The translations under genes were made by a program, and so were the position numbers. The notes below the pieces were generated by a model, which saw only the letters and a list, made by a program, of their open reading frames with translations, did no database searches and was not told the origin of the DNA. Shown piece after piece: positions 1 to 8,767 of a stretch of 64,000 nt of DNA; the first letter of the stretch is position 1, and every line of letters starts with the position of its first letter. This stretch comes from Marinobacter daepoensis DSM 16072. GTDB lineage: Bacteria > Pseudomonadota > Gammaproteobacteria > Pseudomonadales > Oleiphilaceae. Location of the stretch: contig NZ_ATWI01000008.1 of NCBI RefSeq assembly GCF_000421165.1, forward strand, positions 691,385-755,384, in the 5' to 3' direction.

Positions 1-53
1 AGCGCTGTGAGGCGTTGAGCTAACCGGTACTAATTGCTCGTGCGGCTTGACTA
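1..53 (+). rRNA. 23S ribosomal RNA, 3' end (partial)
   Basis: The first ~50 bases match the conserved 3' tip of bacterial 23S rRNA (GTTGAGCTAACCGGTACTAA followed by a GGCTTGAC-type end). The rest of the gene lies before the window. The exact 3' boundary is estimated by comparison with the remembered E. coli end and may be off by a few bases. The ~80 bases between this and the 5S gene hold no tRNA. Confidence 0.9.
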
Positions 54-132
54 TATAACACCCAAGACAATTGCGGATAATGCAACGAAATCAACATCAC
101 GTTCTTTCTCGTCCCCCAGTGATCAACCGTTT

Positions 133-250
133 TGCCTGACGACCATAGCGGTCTGGAACCACCTGATCCCATCCCGAACTCAGAAGTGAAACAGATCTGC
201 GCCGATGGTAGTGTGGCGTTGCCCATGTGAGAGTAGGTCATCGTCAGGCG
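133..250 (+). rRNA. 5S ribosomal RNA
   Basis: The ~118-nt segment has paired ends (TGCCTGACGA near the start, TCGTCAGGC at the end) and the conserved internal blocks CCCGAACTCAGAAGTGAAAC and GCGCCGATGGTAGTGTGG typical of 5S rRNA. It follows 23S at the usual short distance and is followed directly by an intrinsic terminator, so this is the end of an rRNA operon. Confidence 0.96.
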
Positions 251-260
251 CCTTATACTG

Positions 261-296
261 AAAGCCCCAGCATCCTAGATGCCGGGGCTTTTTTAT
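261..296 (+). terminator. Intrinsic terminator of the rRNA operon
   Basis: An inverted repeat (AAGCCCC-GCAT, short loop, ATGC-GGGGCTT) is followed by a T-run. It sits about 10 bases after the 5S rRNA. Confidence 0.88.
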
Positions 297-322
297 TGGT
301 GCTTCCAGGGAAGTGATATACT
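293..322 (+). promoter_or_regulatory. Possible sigma70 promoter for leuA
   Basis: A TATACT -10-like hexamer at 317-322 lies about 40 bases before the leuA start. The -35 is weak: TTATTG at 293-298 with an 18-base spacer, overlapping the terminator T-run. The -10 is credible; the whole promoter is tentative. Confidence 0.35.
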
Positions 323-362
323 TGCCCGGAACCAAACCAATCTTTCTGATGGGAGCCCTGCA

Positions 363-1913
363 ATGGCCGCAACTGATCACCTGGTCATCTTTGATACTAC
401 CTTGAGGGATGGCGAACAAAGTCCTGGCGCTACGATGAACAAGGCAGAAAAGCTGCGTATCGCCAAGGTGCTTGAAAAGCTGCGCGTTGATGTTATCGAA
501 GCCGGGTTTGCCATAGCCAGCCAGGGTGATTTTGATGCGGTAAAAGCCATTGCCGAGAATATCAAAGAATCCACGGTGTGCAGTCTGGCCCGGGCTCTGG
601 ACACAGACATTGATCGGGCGGCGGAGGCCATTCGGCCCGCCGAGAGATCACGGATTCATACGTTCATCGCGACGTCTCCTATCCATATGAAGCATAAGCT
701 TCAGATGGCGCCTGATGAGGTTATTGAACAGGCTGTTCGGGCGGTGAAACGGGCTCGAAGTCACGTGGATGATGTGGAGTTCTCCTGCGAAGACGCTGGC
801 CGCTCTGAACTCGATTTTCTCTGTCGTATCATTGAGGCGGCGATTGAAGCCGGAGCCCGGACGATCAATATTCCGGATACCGTGGGGTACGCGATTCCGG
901 AGCAGTTCGGAGAAACCATTCATCAATTGCTTAACCGGATTCCGAATGCCGACAAAGCAATCTTTTCCGTGCATTGCCACAATGACCTTGGCCTGGCCGT
1001 CGCTAACTCCCTGGCGGCGGTAACGAATGGCGCTCGTCAGGTCGAGTGCACCATTAATGGCCTTGGTGAGCGGGCAGGGAACGCCTCTCTGGAAGAAATT
1101 GTGATGGCTGTTCGCACCCGGCAGGACCTGTTCGCCTTGGATACCCGGATCGATACTCAGCATATCGTTCCTGCTTCCCGGCTGGTATCCACTATTACCG
1201 GTTTTCCTGTTCAGCCGAATAAGGCGATTGTCGGCGCTAACGCGTTCGCTCATGAGTCAGGGATTCATCAGGATGGCGTACTCAAGCACCGGGAAACCTA
1301 TGAAATTATGAAAGCCCAGGATGTTGGCTGGCACACAAACAGTCTGGTGCTTGGCAAACATTCCGGGCGTAATGCGTTCCGCACCCGTTTACTGGAGCTG
1401 GGCATACAGTTTGAGACCGAGGGCGAACTGAACGAAGCTTTTACCCGCTTCAAGGCCTTGGCAGACCTGAAGCATGAGATCTTTGATGAAGACCTGCAGG
1501 CGATTGCCAGTGATACCCGGCAAAAGGAAGAAGAAGGGCGTTTTGGCTTAGTTTGTATGCAGGTTTGTTCGGAAACGGGCGTTGTGCCTAAAGCGCATCT
1601 GACGATGACGGTGGAGGGCAAGGAGCATACTGTCGAGGCTGAAGGGAGTGGGCCGGTGGATGCCACTTTCAAGGCGATTGAGTCTCTGGTGGACTCTGGC
1701 TGTAACCTCCAGCTCTACTCCGTGAATAATATTACCAGTGGTACCGATGCGCAAGGTGAGGTTACCGTGCGACTGGAGCGCGGGGGACGTATTGTTAATG
1801 GTGTCGGGTCAGATACGGACATAATCATCGCATCAGCGAAAGCATACATCGAGGCCCTGAACCTGATCTCCAGTGGCGGGATTCGTCAGCATCCTCAGGT
1901 GGCGGATGTCTAA
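363..1913 (+). CDS. leuA: 2-isopropylmalate synthase
   Basis: LeuA condenses acetyl-CoA with 2-ketoisovalerate, the first committed step of leucine synthesis, in the cytoplasm. The 516-residue product is the usual length of the long bacterial form. The N-terminal TIM barrel opens with [12 protein letters not shown] (residues 11-22), and HCHND (204-208) supplies the metal-binding histidines. NGLGERAGN follows, and the C-terminal ~120 residues look like the leucine-sensing dimer domain. The frame is open upstream to 279, but that part overlaps the rRNA terminator. I chose the ATG at 363 because GGGAG at 351-355 is well placed and the protein then starts as the family does. It lies alone behind the rRNA terminator, away from leuBCD. 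Confidence 0.95.
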   Translation: MAATDHLVIFDTTLRDGEQSPGATMNKAEKLRIAKVLEKLRVDVIEAGFAIASQGDFDAVKAIAENIKESTVCSLARALDTDIDRAAEAIRPAERSRIHTFIATSPIHMKHKLQMAPDEVIEQAVRAVKRARSHVDDVEFSCEDAGRSELDFLCRIIEAAIEAGARTINIPDTVGYAIPEQFGETIHQLLNRIPNADKAIFSVHCHNDLGLAVANSLAAVTNGARQVECTINGLGERAGNASLEEIVMAVRTRQDLFALDTRIDTQHIVPASRLVSTITGFPVQPNKAIVGANAFAHESGIHQDGVLKHRETYEIMKAQDVGWHTNSLVLGKHSGRNAFRTRLLELGIQFETEGELNEAFTRFKALADLKHEIFDEDLQAIASDTRQKEEEGRFGLVCMQVCSETGVVPKAHLTMTVEGKEHTVEAEGSGPVDATFKAIESLVDSGCNLQLYSVNNITSGTDAQGEVTVRLERGGRIVNGVGSDTDIIIASAKAYIEALNLISSGGIRQHPQVADV

Positions 1914-1933
1914 GCTCTGTTTCTGGAGGCTTT

Positions 1934-2719
1934 GTGATCGGTTCTGAGGCGGAACGACAGTTTTATCTGGCAGCAGCTGGCATTCGGATGTGGTACGCCA
2001 GAGACCGTTTGCCAGGTGCCGCACCGAGCCCGGAATATGATTTCGGGCCCGGGGAGGGGAGTCCTTGGGAGCCAGAACCGGACAGCCTTCCCGTTCCCCG
2101 AAAGCCAGCCCCGGAGTCTGCAGATCGAGGGCGTGCCCGGATTGCTCAGCTTCAGGACCTGATGGGGGGGAAGGTGCAGGCATCTCCTGTGGCTGCCCCA
2201 GAGCCGGCACTGCATACGGAATTGCCCGTCTCTGCTCCAGAACTCCCGGCGGTGGAACCCGACAGGCGGGTGTCGATGGCGGAGACAGCAGAGGTCGTGC
2301 CTCGGTTGTGTGTCGCCGCCTGGAAAGGGCGCCGGATTTCACTGCTGTGCCATCTTGCCGAAGATGCCAGCTTCTCCCTGCAGGACAACCTCGCAAGGAA
2401 TATTCTCCGCAGTGTTGGTGAGATTGATGCCTCTATGGTTGGGCCGTTCCGTTGGCCGGTATTCAATAACCTGAAGGTGACCCTGAACAGCCTGGACGAC
2501 CTGATGACAGCGTTGGCGGTCTGTTTCGAAGACGTCTCGAAGACCGACTATGTGATTACTCTGGGCTTCTCGGATGAGCAGTTGTCTCAGGTATTTGAGC
2601 GAGGCCTGGGCCGGACGCCGGATGTCGCCTTCCCGGGGACCCTGGCCTCTCTGGCCTCGGATCCGGCCTCGAAGCGCAGTCTTTGGAATGCGATTCGCGG
2701 GATGTCTGCCGGGCTATGA
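1934..2719 (+). CDS. holD: Divergent HolD-like DNA polymerase III psi subunit (putative)
   Basis: In E. coli psi (HolD) bridges chi and the clamp loader of the replicative polymerase. This 261-residue protein is much longer than E. coli HolD (about 137), but both ends fit it. The N-terminus has a YLxAxGIxxW pattern (residues 11-20), like the chi-contacting segment. The C-terminus has LASLASDPASKRSLWNAI (about residues 240-257), resembling the end of E. coli psi (LTDLRANPTARAALWQQI). The extra length is a Pro/Glu/Ala-rich linker (about residues 30-115). The stop overlaps the rimI start (ATGA), and holD is next to rimI in E. coli too. Start is GTG with GGAGG about 6 bases upstream. Assignment rests on end motifs and synteny; the alternative is a lineage-specific protein of unknown function. 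Confidence 0.68.
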   Translation: MIGSEAERQFYLAAAGIRMWYARDRLPGAAPSPEYDFGPGEGSPWEPEPDSLPVPRKPAPESADRGRARIAQLQDLMGGKVQASPVAAPEPALHTELPVSAPELPAVEPDRRVSMAETAEVVPRLCVAAWKGRRISLLCHLAEDASFSLQDNLARNILRSVGEIDASMVGPFRWPVFNNLKVTLNSLDDLMTALAVCFEDVSKTDYVITLGFSDEQLSQVFERGLGRTPDVAFPGTLASLASDPASKRSLWNAIRGMSAGL

Positions 2720-3201
2720 CTGTGCACCGATCCAGTTCAGGGAGTTTCGAGCAGCGCGCCAGGGTGAGGCCGCTGGAGCGCACTGACCTGCTCTCAGTGA
2801 TGGAGCTTGAAAGGCTTGGGCACTCCCATCCGTGGACGCAGGCGACTTTTCTCGACTGTTTCAAGCCCAATTACAGGCTTTTCGGGGTGGAGGATGAACG
2901 TGGTGAGTTGATTGGCTATGCTGTCATCGCCTACCTCGTCGACGAAGCCCACCTTCTCAATATCTGCGTCAGCCCGAATGCACAGGGCCGGGGCCTTGGC
3001 CGATGGTTGCTTCGCCATCTGAAGGCCGTTGCCTTAGCGGACCAGATGGTGCAGATGATACTTGAGGTCAGGGTCAGTAACGTTGTCGCTAATGCCCTGT
3101 ATCTGAGTGAGGGGTTTTCCGAAATAGGACTCAGGCGGGGCTATTACCCGGATGGCAATTCTCGGGAGGATGCCCGGGTCATGGCGCTGCGGTTCACCTG
3201 A
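2716..3201 (+). CDS. rimI: Ribosomal protein S18-alanine N-acetyltransferase
   Basis: RimI acetylates the N-terminal alanine of ribosomal protein S18. The 161-residue product is a single GNAT domain: LLNICVSP then QGRGLGRWLL (the acetyl-CoA pyrophosphate loop), then NVVANALYLSEGF and RRGYY near the C-terminus, all characteristic of RimI. The ATG at 2716 overlaps the holD stop by four bases (ATGA), indicating translational coupling. An in-frame ATG at 2683 would run 37 bases into holD and has no need to be used. Confidence 0.93.
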   Translation: MTVHRSSSGSFEQRARVRPLERTDLLSVMELERLGHSHPWTQATFLDCFKPNYRLFGVEDERGELIGYAVIAYLVDEAHLLNICVSPNAQGRGLGRWLLRHLKAVALADQMVQMILEVRVSNVVANALYLSEGFSEIGLRRGYYPDGNSREDARVMALRFT

Positions 3202-3222
3202 TGCCTTGATAAGCCGTATAAT
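3193..3222 (+). promoter_or_regulatory. Sigma70 promoter for prfC
   Basis: TTCACC at 3193-3198 and a perfect TATAAT at 3217-3222 are separated by 18 bases. The -35 lies inside the rimI 3' end. Predicted transcription start is about 3229, 34 bases before the prfC ATG. Confidence 0.55.
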
Positions 3223-3262
3223 GCCGGACTTTCACCCATTCTGATTCAGGTCACGACAGTTT

Positions 3263-4843
3263 ATGCCCAACCTTTCCCTGGAAGTGGCCAAGCGCCGCAC
3301 TTTTGCGATCATTTCGCACCCGGATGCTGGTAAAACCACCATCACCGAGAAAGTTCTGCTGTTCGGTCAGGCGCTCCAGAAAGCAGGTACCGTCAAAGGT
3401 AAGAAGTCCGGCCAGCATGCCAAGTCTGACTGGATGGAGATGGAGAAAGAACGCGGTATTTCCGTGACCACCTCCGTGATGCAGTTTCCCTATGGCGGAA
3501 AGCTCGTCAACTTGCTGGATACTCCGGGTCATGAAGATTTCTCTGAAGATACCTACCGGACCCTAACTGCCGTTGATTCCTGCCTGATGGTCATCGACAG
3601 TGCGAAGGGTGTAGAGGAGCGAACCATCAAACTGATGGAAGTAACCCGTCTCCGTGATACCCCCATTCTGACCTTTATGAACAAGCTGGATAGGGATACC
3701 CGTGACCCCATTGAGTTGATGGATGAAGTTGAGGATGTCCTGAAGATTGCCTGTGCGCCGATTACCTGGCCGATTGGTATGGGAAAAGGGTTCAAAGGGG
3801 TTTATCACCTGCTCAGAGATGAGGTGATCCTGTATCAGTCAGGGCAGGGGCATACGATTCAGGAAAAGCGCATCGTCAAAGGGCTCGACAATCCTGAACT
3901 TGATGAAGCGATTGGGGCATATGCGTCAGACCTGCGGGATGAAATTGAGCTGGTCAAAGGAGCGTCACATGAGTTTGATCGGGACGCTTTCCTTGCGGGT
4001 GAGCTTACGCCGGTGTTCTTCGGCACGGCGCTTGGTAACTTCGGTGTAGATCACATGCTCGATGGTCTTGTGGAGTGGGCACCCACGCCCCAGCCGAGGG
4101 CGACCGATGTGCGCACGGTTGAGCCGGCAGAGCCAGGGTTCTCGGGGTTTGTGTTTAAGATTCAGGCGAACATGGACCCCCAGCATCGGGACCGGATTGC
4201 GTTTCTGCGCATCGTGTCTGGCAGTTACAATCAGGGTATGAAGGCCCGCCATGTGCGCATTGGTAAAGACGTGCGTTTTTCAGATGCCCTGACGTTCATG
4301 GCCGGGGACCGGGAGCACGCTGACGAGGCGTTTGCAGGCGACATCATCGGGTTGCATAACCACGGTACGATTCAGTTGGGGGATACCTTTACCGCGGGTG
4401 AGGCGATGAAGTTCACCGGGATTCCCAACTTCGCGCCGGAACTGTTCCGCCGTATCCGTCTTAAGGACCCGCTCAAAGCCAAGCAGTTGCAGAAGGGGCT
4501 GATCCAGCTTTCCGAAGAGGGTGCGGTTCAGGTTTTCCGGCCGGTTCGGAATAATGATCTGATTGTTGGTGCCGTCGGTGTCCTGCAGTTTGATGTTGTG
4601 GTTGCCCGGTTGAAGAGTGAATACAAGGTTGAGGCGATATACGAGCCGATAAACGTTGCAACCGCACGTTGGGTCACATGTTCCGACGAACGTAAGCTGG
4701 ATGAATTCCAGCGGAAGAATCAGGATAACGTGGCGTTGGATGGTGCTGACCGGTTAACGTACATCGCGCCTACCATGGTAAATCTCAATCTTGCTCAGGA
4801 GCGCTATCCTGATATCGAGTTCCATAAAACGCGGGAGCACTGA
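3263..4843 (+). CDS. prfC: Peptide chain release factor 3
   Basis: RF3 is the GTPase that ejects RF1/RF2 from the ribosome after termination. The 526 residues match the family length (E. coli 529). Visible motifs are the P-loop HPDAGKTT (19-26), [14 protein letters not shown] (G3) and NKLD (G4), with the GK.GFKGVY and RHVR stretches of RF3 and a C-terminal [20 protein letters not shown] block. The gene has its own promoter in the rimI tail and is followed after 23 bases by tatD. Confidence 0.97.
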   Translation: MPNLSLEVAKRRTFAIISHPDAGKTTITEKVLLFGQALQKAGTVKGKKSGQHAKSDWMEMEKERGISVTTSVMQFPYGGKLVNLLDTPGHEDFSEDTYRTLTAVDSCLMVIDSAKGVEERTIKLMEVTRLRDTPILTFMNKLDRDTRDPIELMDEVEDVLKIACAPITWPIGMGKGFKGVYHLLRDEVILYQSGQGHTIQEKRIVKGLDNPELDEAIGAYASDLRDEIELVKGASHEFDRDAFLAGELTPVFFGTALGNFGVDHMLDGLVEWAPTPQPRATDVRTVEPAEPGFSGFVFKIQANMDPQHRDRIAFLRIVSGSYNQGMKARHVRIGKDVRFSDALTFMAGDREHADEAFAGDIIGLHNHGTIQLGDTFTAGEAMKFTGIPNFAPELFRRIRLKDPLKAKQLQKGLIQLSEEGAVQVFRPVRNNDLIVGAVGVLQFDVVVARLKSEYKVEAIYEPINVATARWVTCSDERKLDEFQRKNQDNVALDGADRLTYIAPTMVNLNLAQERYPDIEFHKTREH

Positions 4844-4866
4844 TTCGCTTCCGAAAGGAGGTTGCG

Positions 4867-5661
4867 GTGCGTCTGGTGGATGCCCACTGTCATTTCGATT
4901 TTCCGTGCTTTGACGGTCACCGGGATGAGCTCCTGCAGGCGGCTGCGGGGCTGGGCGTCCGGGCGCTGGTCATCCCCGGGGTCCGGCGCAGGAACTGGGA
5001 CAGGGTGGCGGCTCTGGCAGAGTCGAGATCCGATCTTTGGTACTGCCTGGGGATTCACCCCTGGTTCGCTCATGAGTGCCGGGCTGATGATCTTGACGCC
5101 CTGGAGCAGGCCCTGTCGAGGCGGCCGAAAAGCTGTGTCGGGATCGGAGAGTGTGGTCTGGACGCCCTGAGGGGAAATGTGCAGGAGCAGCAGGCGTGTT
5201 TTCAGGCCCAGGTTGCGTTGTCGATGAAGTTTGGTCTGCCTCTGGTCATTCACTCTGTGAAAACCCACGATCTGGTTTATGTTGCCCTGAAACGGGTAGG
5301 CTGGAGCGGTGCGGCGTTGGTGCATGGCTTTTCTGGTAGTTATCAGCAGGCCAGAAAACTGGTGGATCTCGGTTGCCTGATCGGGGTCGGGGGCGTGATT
5401 ACTCATGATCGGGCCGGGAAAACACGAGACGCGCTTTCCCGGCTTCCCAGAGAATCGCTGATACTTGAAACCGATGCTCCGGATATGGCTCCCCAAGGGG
5501 TTGCCAGAGGGCAGAATTCCCCGGTTCATCTGCCAGCGATTCTGGCCGCGCTGTCCCAGCTTCGCGGGGAGCGGGTCGAGGCTCTGGCGGATGCGCTTCT
5601 GAAGAATGTTTCGCGGCTCTACGGCGTGGACGTCGATACCTTGGCGCCAGCAGCGTTGTAG
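4867..5661 (+). CDS. TatD family metal-dependent hydrolase (YjjV-like)
   Basis: TatD proteins are TIM-barrel hydrolases using two metal ions, reported as 3'-5' nucleases; YjjV is the nearest E. coli relative by appearance. The 264 residues carry DAHCHFD (HxH, residues 5-11), GIGECGLD (metal Glu), VIHSVKTHD and VHGFSGS (His ligands), and [11 protein letters not shown] (Asp). The start is GTG at 4867 with a strong AAAGGAGG at 4854-4861, 5 bases upstream. It probably shares the prfC transcript. Confidence 0.9.
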   Translation: MRLVDAHCHFDFPCFDGHRDELLQAAAGLGVRALVIPGVRRRNWDRVAALAESRSDLWYCLGIHPWFAHECRADDLDALEQALSRRPKSCVGIGECGLDALRGNVQEQQACFQAQVALSMKFGLPLVIHSVKTHDLVYVALKRVGWSGAALVHGFSGSYQQARKLVDLGCLIGVGGVITHDRAGKTRDALSRLPRESLILETDAPDMAPQGVARGQNSPVHLPAILAALSQLRGERVEALADALLKNVSRLYGVDVDTLAPAAL

Positions 5662-5689
5662 GGGATTAACGAAACACCTGCAGGCAGGG

Positions 5690-5718
5690 TTGGATTTTTT
5701 TAGGGCTTCGAGTATACT
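5690..5718 (+). promoter_or_regulatory. Sigma70 promoter of rplM-rpsI
   Basis: TTGGAT (5690-5695), a 17-base spacer and TATACT (5713-5718) make a near-consensus promoter. Predicted start is about 5725, leaving a ~139-nt untranslated leader before rplM. Confidence 0.72.
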
Positions 5719-5764
5719 TCGCGCCCTGGCTTTTCAAGGCGACGTCATTATCTCAGCCCCGAAT

Positions 5765-5830
5765 GGTGGCGGCGCAACATACAGGTATGAACCTCCTCCG
5801 GATGCCTTGCATGTACCGGTGGTGGTTTTT
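5765..5830 (+). promoter_or_regulatory. Structured rplM leader with attenuator-like hairpin
   Basis: In the rplM 5' leader, ACCTCCTCCGG (5791-5801) pairs with CCGGTGGTGGT (5816-5826): nine Watson-Crick pairs and two U-U mismatches, with an inner ATGC/GCAT stem in the loop. TTTTT ends at 5830. This resembles an intrinsic terminator 34 bases before the start codon. Upstream GGTGGCGG (5765-5772) could pair with the same left arm, giving a mutually exclusive fold. In E. coli, L13 represses its own operon; whether this structure is the equivalent is inference. Confidence 0.5.
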
Positions 5831-5863
5831 AACGTTTCTTATATAGCGTTCAAGGCGGAATCA

Positions 5864-6292
5864 ATGAAGACTCTGAGTGCGAAACCAGAAACAGTAAAAC
5901 GTGACTGGTACGTTGTAGACGCAGCCGGCAAGACGCTGGGTCGTCTGTCAACCGAAATCGCCCTTCGTCTGCGGGGCAAGCATAAGCCTGAGTACACCCC
6001 TCACGTGGACACTGGCGACTACATCGTTGTGATCAATGCCAGCCAGGTTCAGGTGACTGGTAAGAAGGCATCTGCAAAGATGTACTACAGTCACACCGGC
6101 TTTCCGGGTGGAATCAAGTCCATCAACTTCGAGAAGCTGGTAGACAAGGCTCCCGAGCAAATTATTCAGAAGTCTGTCAAAGGCATGCTTCCGAAAGGCC
6201 CGCTCGGTCGCGCCATGTTCAAGAAGCTGAAAGTCTACGCCGGCGCTGAGCATCCTCATGCAGCCCAGCAGCCCAAAGAACTCGACATCTAA
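5864..6292 (+). CDS. rplM: 50S ribosomal protein L13
   Basis: A 142-residue protein, identical in length to E. coli L13 and collinear with it: [20 protein letters not shown] at the start, [12 protein letters not shown], the GDYIVVINA core, and [11 protein letters not shown] near the C-terminus. The frame is open for 86 codons upstream, but those codons cover the promoter and leader. The ATG at 5864 follows an AAGGCGGA Shine-Dalgarno-like stretch. It is co-transcribed with rpsI, 12 bases downstream. Confidence 0.98.
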   Translation: MKTLSAKPETVKRDWYVVDAAGKTLGRLSTEIALRLRGKHKPEYTPHVDTGDYIVVINASQVQVTGKKASAKMYYSHTGFPGGIKSINFEKLVDKAPEQIIQKSVKGMLPKGPLGRAMFKKLKVYAGAEHPHAAQQPKELDI

Positions 6293-6304
6293 CGGAAGGC
6301 GGAT

Positions 6305-6697
6305 ATGTCTGTAGCACAAAATTACGGTACTGGTCGCCGCAAATCATCCACGGCTCGCGTCTTTATCAAGCCGGGTAGCGGCAATATCTCCATCAACGGT
6401 CGTACTATCGAAGATTTCTTCGGTCGTGAGACTCTGCGCATGATCGTTCGTCAGCCGCTGGTTGTTGCTGAGTCAGAAGATCGTTTTGATATCAATATCA
6501 CCGTAAAAGGTGGTGGTATCAGTGGTCAGGCCGGCGCAATTCGCCACGGTTTGACCCGTGCCCTGATGGATTACGATGAAGCGCTGCGTCCTTCATTGCG
6601 TGCGGCGGGCTATGTTACCCGTGACGCTCGTAAAGTTGAGCGTAAGAAAGTGGGTCTGCGCAAAGCGCGTAAGCGTCCGCAGTTCTCCAAGCGTTAA
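6305..6697 (+). CDS. rpsI: 30S ribosomal protein S9
   Basis: S9 is 130 residues, as in E. coli. It starts [15 protein letters not shown], contains [14 protein letters not shown], and ends in the basic tail RPQFSKR that reaches the ribosomal P site in known structures. It is the second gene of the rplM operon, with GGAAGG just upstream, and is followed by a strong terminator. Confidence 0.98.
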   Translation: MSVAQNYGTGRRKSSTARVFIKPGSGNISINGRTIEDFFGRETLRMIVRQPLVVAESEDRFDINITVKGGGISGQAGAIRHGLTRALMDYDEALRPSLRAAGYVTRDARKVERKKVGLRKARKRPQFSKR

Positions 6698-6720
6698 TCG
6701 GCGTTTCCGTCGATTCTCAG

Positions 6721-6750
6721 AAAAACCCGGTCTTTTGGCCGGGTTTTTTT
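6721..6750 (+). terminator. Intrinsic terminator after rpsI
   Basis: AAAAACCCGGTC, a TTTT loop, GGCCGGG and a run of seven T. It ends the rplM-rpsI transcript and separates it from petABC. The ~190 bases from here to petA show no second gene and no convincing promoter, only a TATATT at 6855-6860 without a good -35. Confidence 0.88.
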
Positions 6751-6938
6751 ATGTTCGGACACTCGAAATATTTTTGATCTGGCGCAGGGATAGGCCCGGC
6801 TACAGACCTTTCTGGCTTGTAAGCGAGGGGTAATTTCATTACCATTTCAGCGCTTATATTTTTGGGTTGTGAAGTCCTTTTCGAAGCGCAGTGCCGGTTT
6901 TTCCGCGTCTGTGCCTCGCCTGATGGGAGAAAACCATA

Positions 6939-7535
6939 ATGAGTAATGGCGACGTGAGCCAAGGCCGGCGCCGATTTCTGATCGGTGCAACGTCCGTGGT
7001 AGGTGGTGTCGGCGTCGTCGGTGCAGCGGTTCCTTTCGTGGCGTCCTGGAATCCCAGTGCGAAAGCGGAAGCGGCCGGTGCACCGGTAACCGTCAATGTC
7101 GACAAGATCGAACCGGGCCAGCAGATAACAGTCGAGTGGCGTGGTAAGCCGGTGTGGATTATCCGGCGAAACGACGAAATGCTTGAGAATATCGAGAAGC
7201 TGACTCCTCGTGTAAAAGACCCTGAGTCTACGGCAGCAAGCCAGCAGCCGGAGTACATCAGCGGTACATTCCGTTCCCTGAAGCCCGAGTTTATTGTTTT
7301 GGTGGGTATCTGTACTCACCTTGGGTGTGTTCCGACCTATCGGCCGGAAGTGGCACCTGCAGACTTGGGTGACGAGTGGCTTGGTGGCCTGTTCTGCCCG
7401 TGCCATGGCTCCAAGTTTGACTTGTCCGGCCGGGTATTTGCCGGTCAGCCAGCGCCGCTGAACCTTGAGGTTCCGCCGTACCGGTTTGACAACGATGCGA
7501 CCATGACTATTGGTCTTGATCCGGAGGCAGCGTGA
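6939..7535 (+). CDS. petA: Ubiquinol-cytochrome c reductase, Rieske iron-sulfur subunit
   Basis: The 198-residue Rieske subunit of the cytochrome bc1 complex passes electrons from ubiquinol to cytochrome c1 in the periplasm. The N-terminus has a twin-arginine motif (GRRRFLIG, residues 10-17) followed by a Gly/Val-rich membrane anchor, as expected for Tat export of a folded Fe-S protein. Cluster ligands are in CTHLGC and CPCHGS. It heads petA-petB-petC; its stop overlaps the petB start (TGATG). Confidence 0.97.
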   Translation: MSNGDVSQGRRRFLIGATSVVGGVGVVGAAVPFVASWNPSAKAEAAGAPVTVNVDKIEPGQQITVEWRGKPVWIIRRNDEMLENIEKLTPRVKDPESTAASQQPEYISGTFRSLKPEFIVLVGICTHLGCVPTYRPEVAPADLGDEWLGGLFCPCHGSKFDLSGRVFAGQPAPLNLEVPPYRFDNDATMTIGLDPEAA

Positions 7536-8767
7536 TGCAGAAACTGATTAATTGGGTAGATGAGCGTCTGCCAATCGTCGAAGCCTGGAACAAGCATCTG
7601 GCAAAGTATTACGCTCCCAAGAACTTCAACGTCTGGTACTTCTTTGGTTCACTGGCGATGTTGGTGCTGGTTAACCAGTTGGTTACCGGTATCTGGTTGA
7701 CGATGAGCTACAACCCTTCGGCCGAAGGGGCATTCGCGTCCGTTGAGTACATCATGCGGGATGTCGAGTGGGGCTGGCTATTGCGTTACCTGCATTCTAC
7801 GGGTGCCTCCGCATTCTTTGTGGTGGTCTATCTGCATATGTTCCGTGGCTTGATGTACGGTTCGTACCAGAAGCCGCGTGAGCTTATCTGGATCTTCGGC
7901 ATGCTGATTTATCTGGTGCTCATGGCCGAAGCATTCATGGGTTACTTGCTGCCATGGGGTCAGATGTCCTATTGGGGCGCTCAGGTTATCGTTAACCTGT
8001 TTGGTGCCATTCCGGTGATTGGTGAAGATCTGTCTCTCTGGATTCGTGGTGATTACCTGATCTCCGGGATTACTCTGAACCGTTTCTTTGCTCTGCACGT
8101 AGTGGCACTGCCGATCGTTCTGCTTGGTCTGGTCGTGTTGCACATCCTGGCGTTGCACGAGGTTGGTTCAAACAACCCTGACGGTATCGAAATCAAGAAG
8201 AACAAGGATGAAAATGGCATTCCCAAAGACGGAATTCCGTTCCACCCGTACTACACGGTGCACGATCTGCTGGGTGTAGGTGTCTTCTTCTTCATCTTCT
8301 TCATTGTGGTGTTCTTCTTCCCGGAAATGGGTGGTCTGTTCCTTGAAAAGCCGAACTTTGAACCAGCCAACGCACTGAAGACGCCGGCTCATATTGCGCC
8401 TGTCTGGTACTTCACGCCGTTCTACGCGATGCTGCGGGCTGTTACTGTCGACTTCCTCGGCTTGCCGGCGAAGTTCTGGGGTGTTGTGGTCATGGGTGGT
8501 GCAATCGCAATCCTGTTCGTGCTGCCCTGGCTGGACCGTAGCCCGGTCCGCTCCATCCGCTATAAGGGCTGGTTGAGCAAAATTGCACTGGCAATCTTCG
8601 CGGTCAGCTTCATTATCCTTGGTTATCTTGGCATCGTGCCGGCCACTGAAGGGCGTACGACCGTAGCCCAGATCCTGACCGTGCTGTACTTCCTGTACTT
8701 TATTCTCATGCCGTTCTACACGCGCATGGAGAAAACCAAGCCAGTACCAGAGAGGGTGACAGGATAA
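7535..8767 (+). CDS. petB: Ubiquinol-cytochrome c reductase, cytochrome b subunit
   Basis: A 410-residue polytopic heme b protein forming the Qo and Qi quinone sites of the bc1 complex. Heme-ligand helices are visible in YLHSTGASAFFVVVYLHMF and HVVALPIVLLGLVVLHI, and GGFF-like C-terminal helices complete a full-length, eight-helix type protein. The Qo motif reads PVWY (residues 289-292) rather than the common PEWY. The ATG at 7535 shares bases with the petA stop. A GTG one codon earlier is also possible but less likely. Confidence 0.97.
   Translation: MQKLINWVDERLPIVEAWNKHLAKYYAPKNFNVWYFFGSLAMLVLVNQLVTGIWLTMSYNPSAEGAFASVEYIMRDVEWGWLLRYLHSTGASAFFVVVYLHMFRGLMYGSYQKPRELIWIFGMLIYLVLMAEAFMGYLLPWGQMSYWGAQVIVNLFGAIPVIGEDLSLWIRGDYLISGITLNRFFALHVVALPIVLLGLVVLHILALHEVGSNNPDGIEIKKNKDENGIPKDGIPFHPYYTVHDLLGVGVFFFIFFIVVFFFPEMGGLFLEKPNFEPANALKTPAHIAPVWYFTPFYAMLRAVTVDFLGLPAKFWGVVVMGGAIAILFVLPWLDRSPVRSIRYKGWLSKIALAIFAVSFIILGYLGIVPATEGRTTVAQILTVLYFLYFILMPFYTRMEKTKPVPERVTG

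Noticed and set aside
54-132. Possible tRNA between 23S and 5S rRNA
   Set aside because: No cloverleaf or GTTCGA-type T-loop is present; it is an ordinary spacer.
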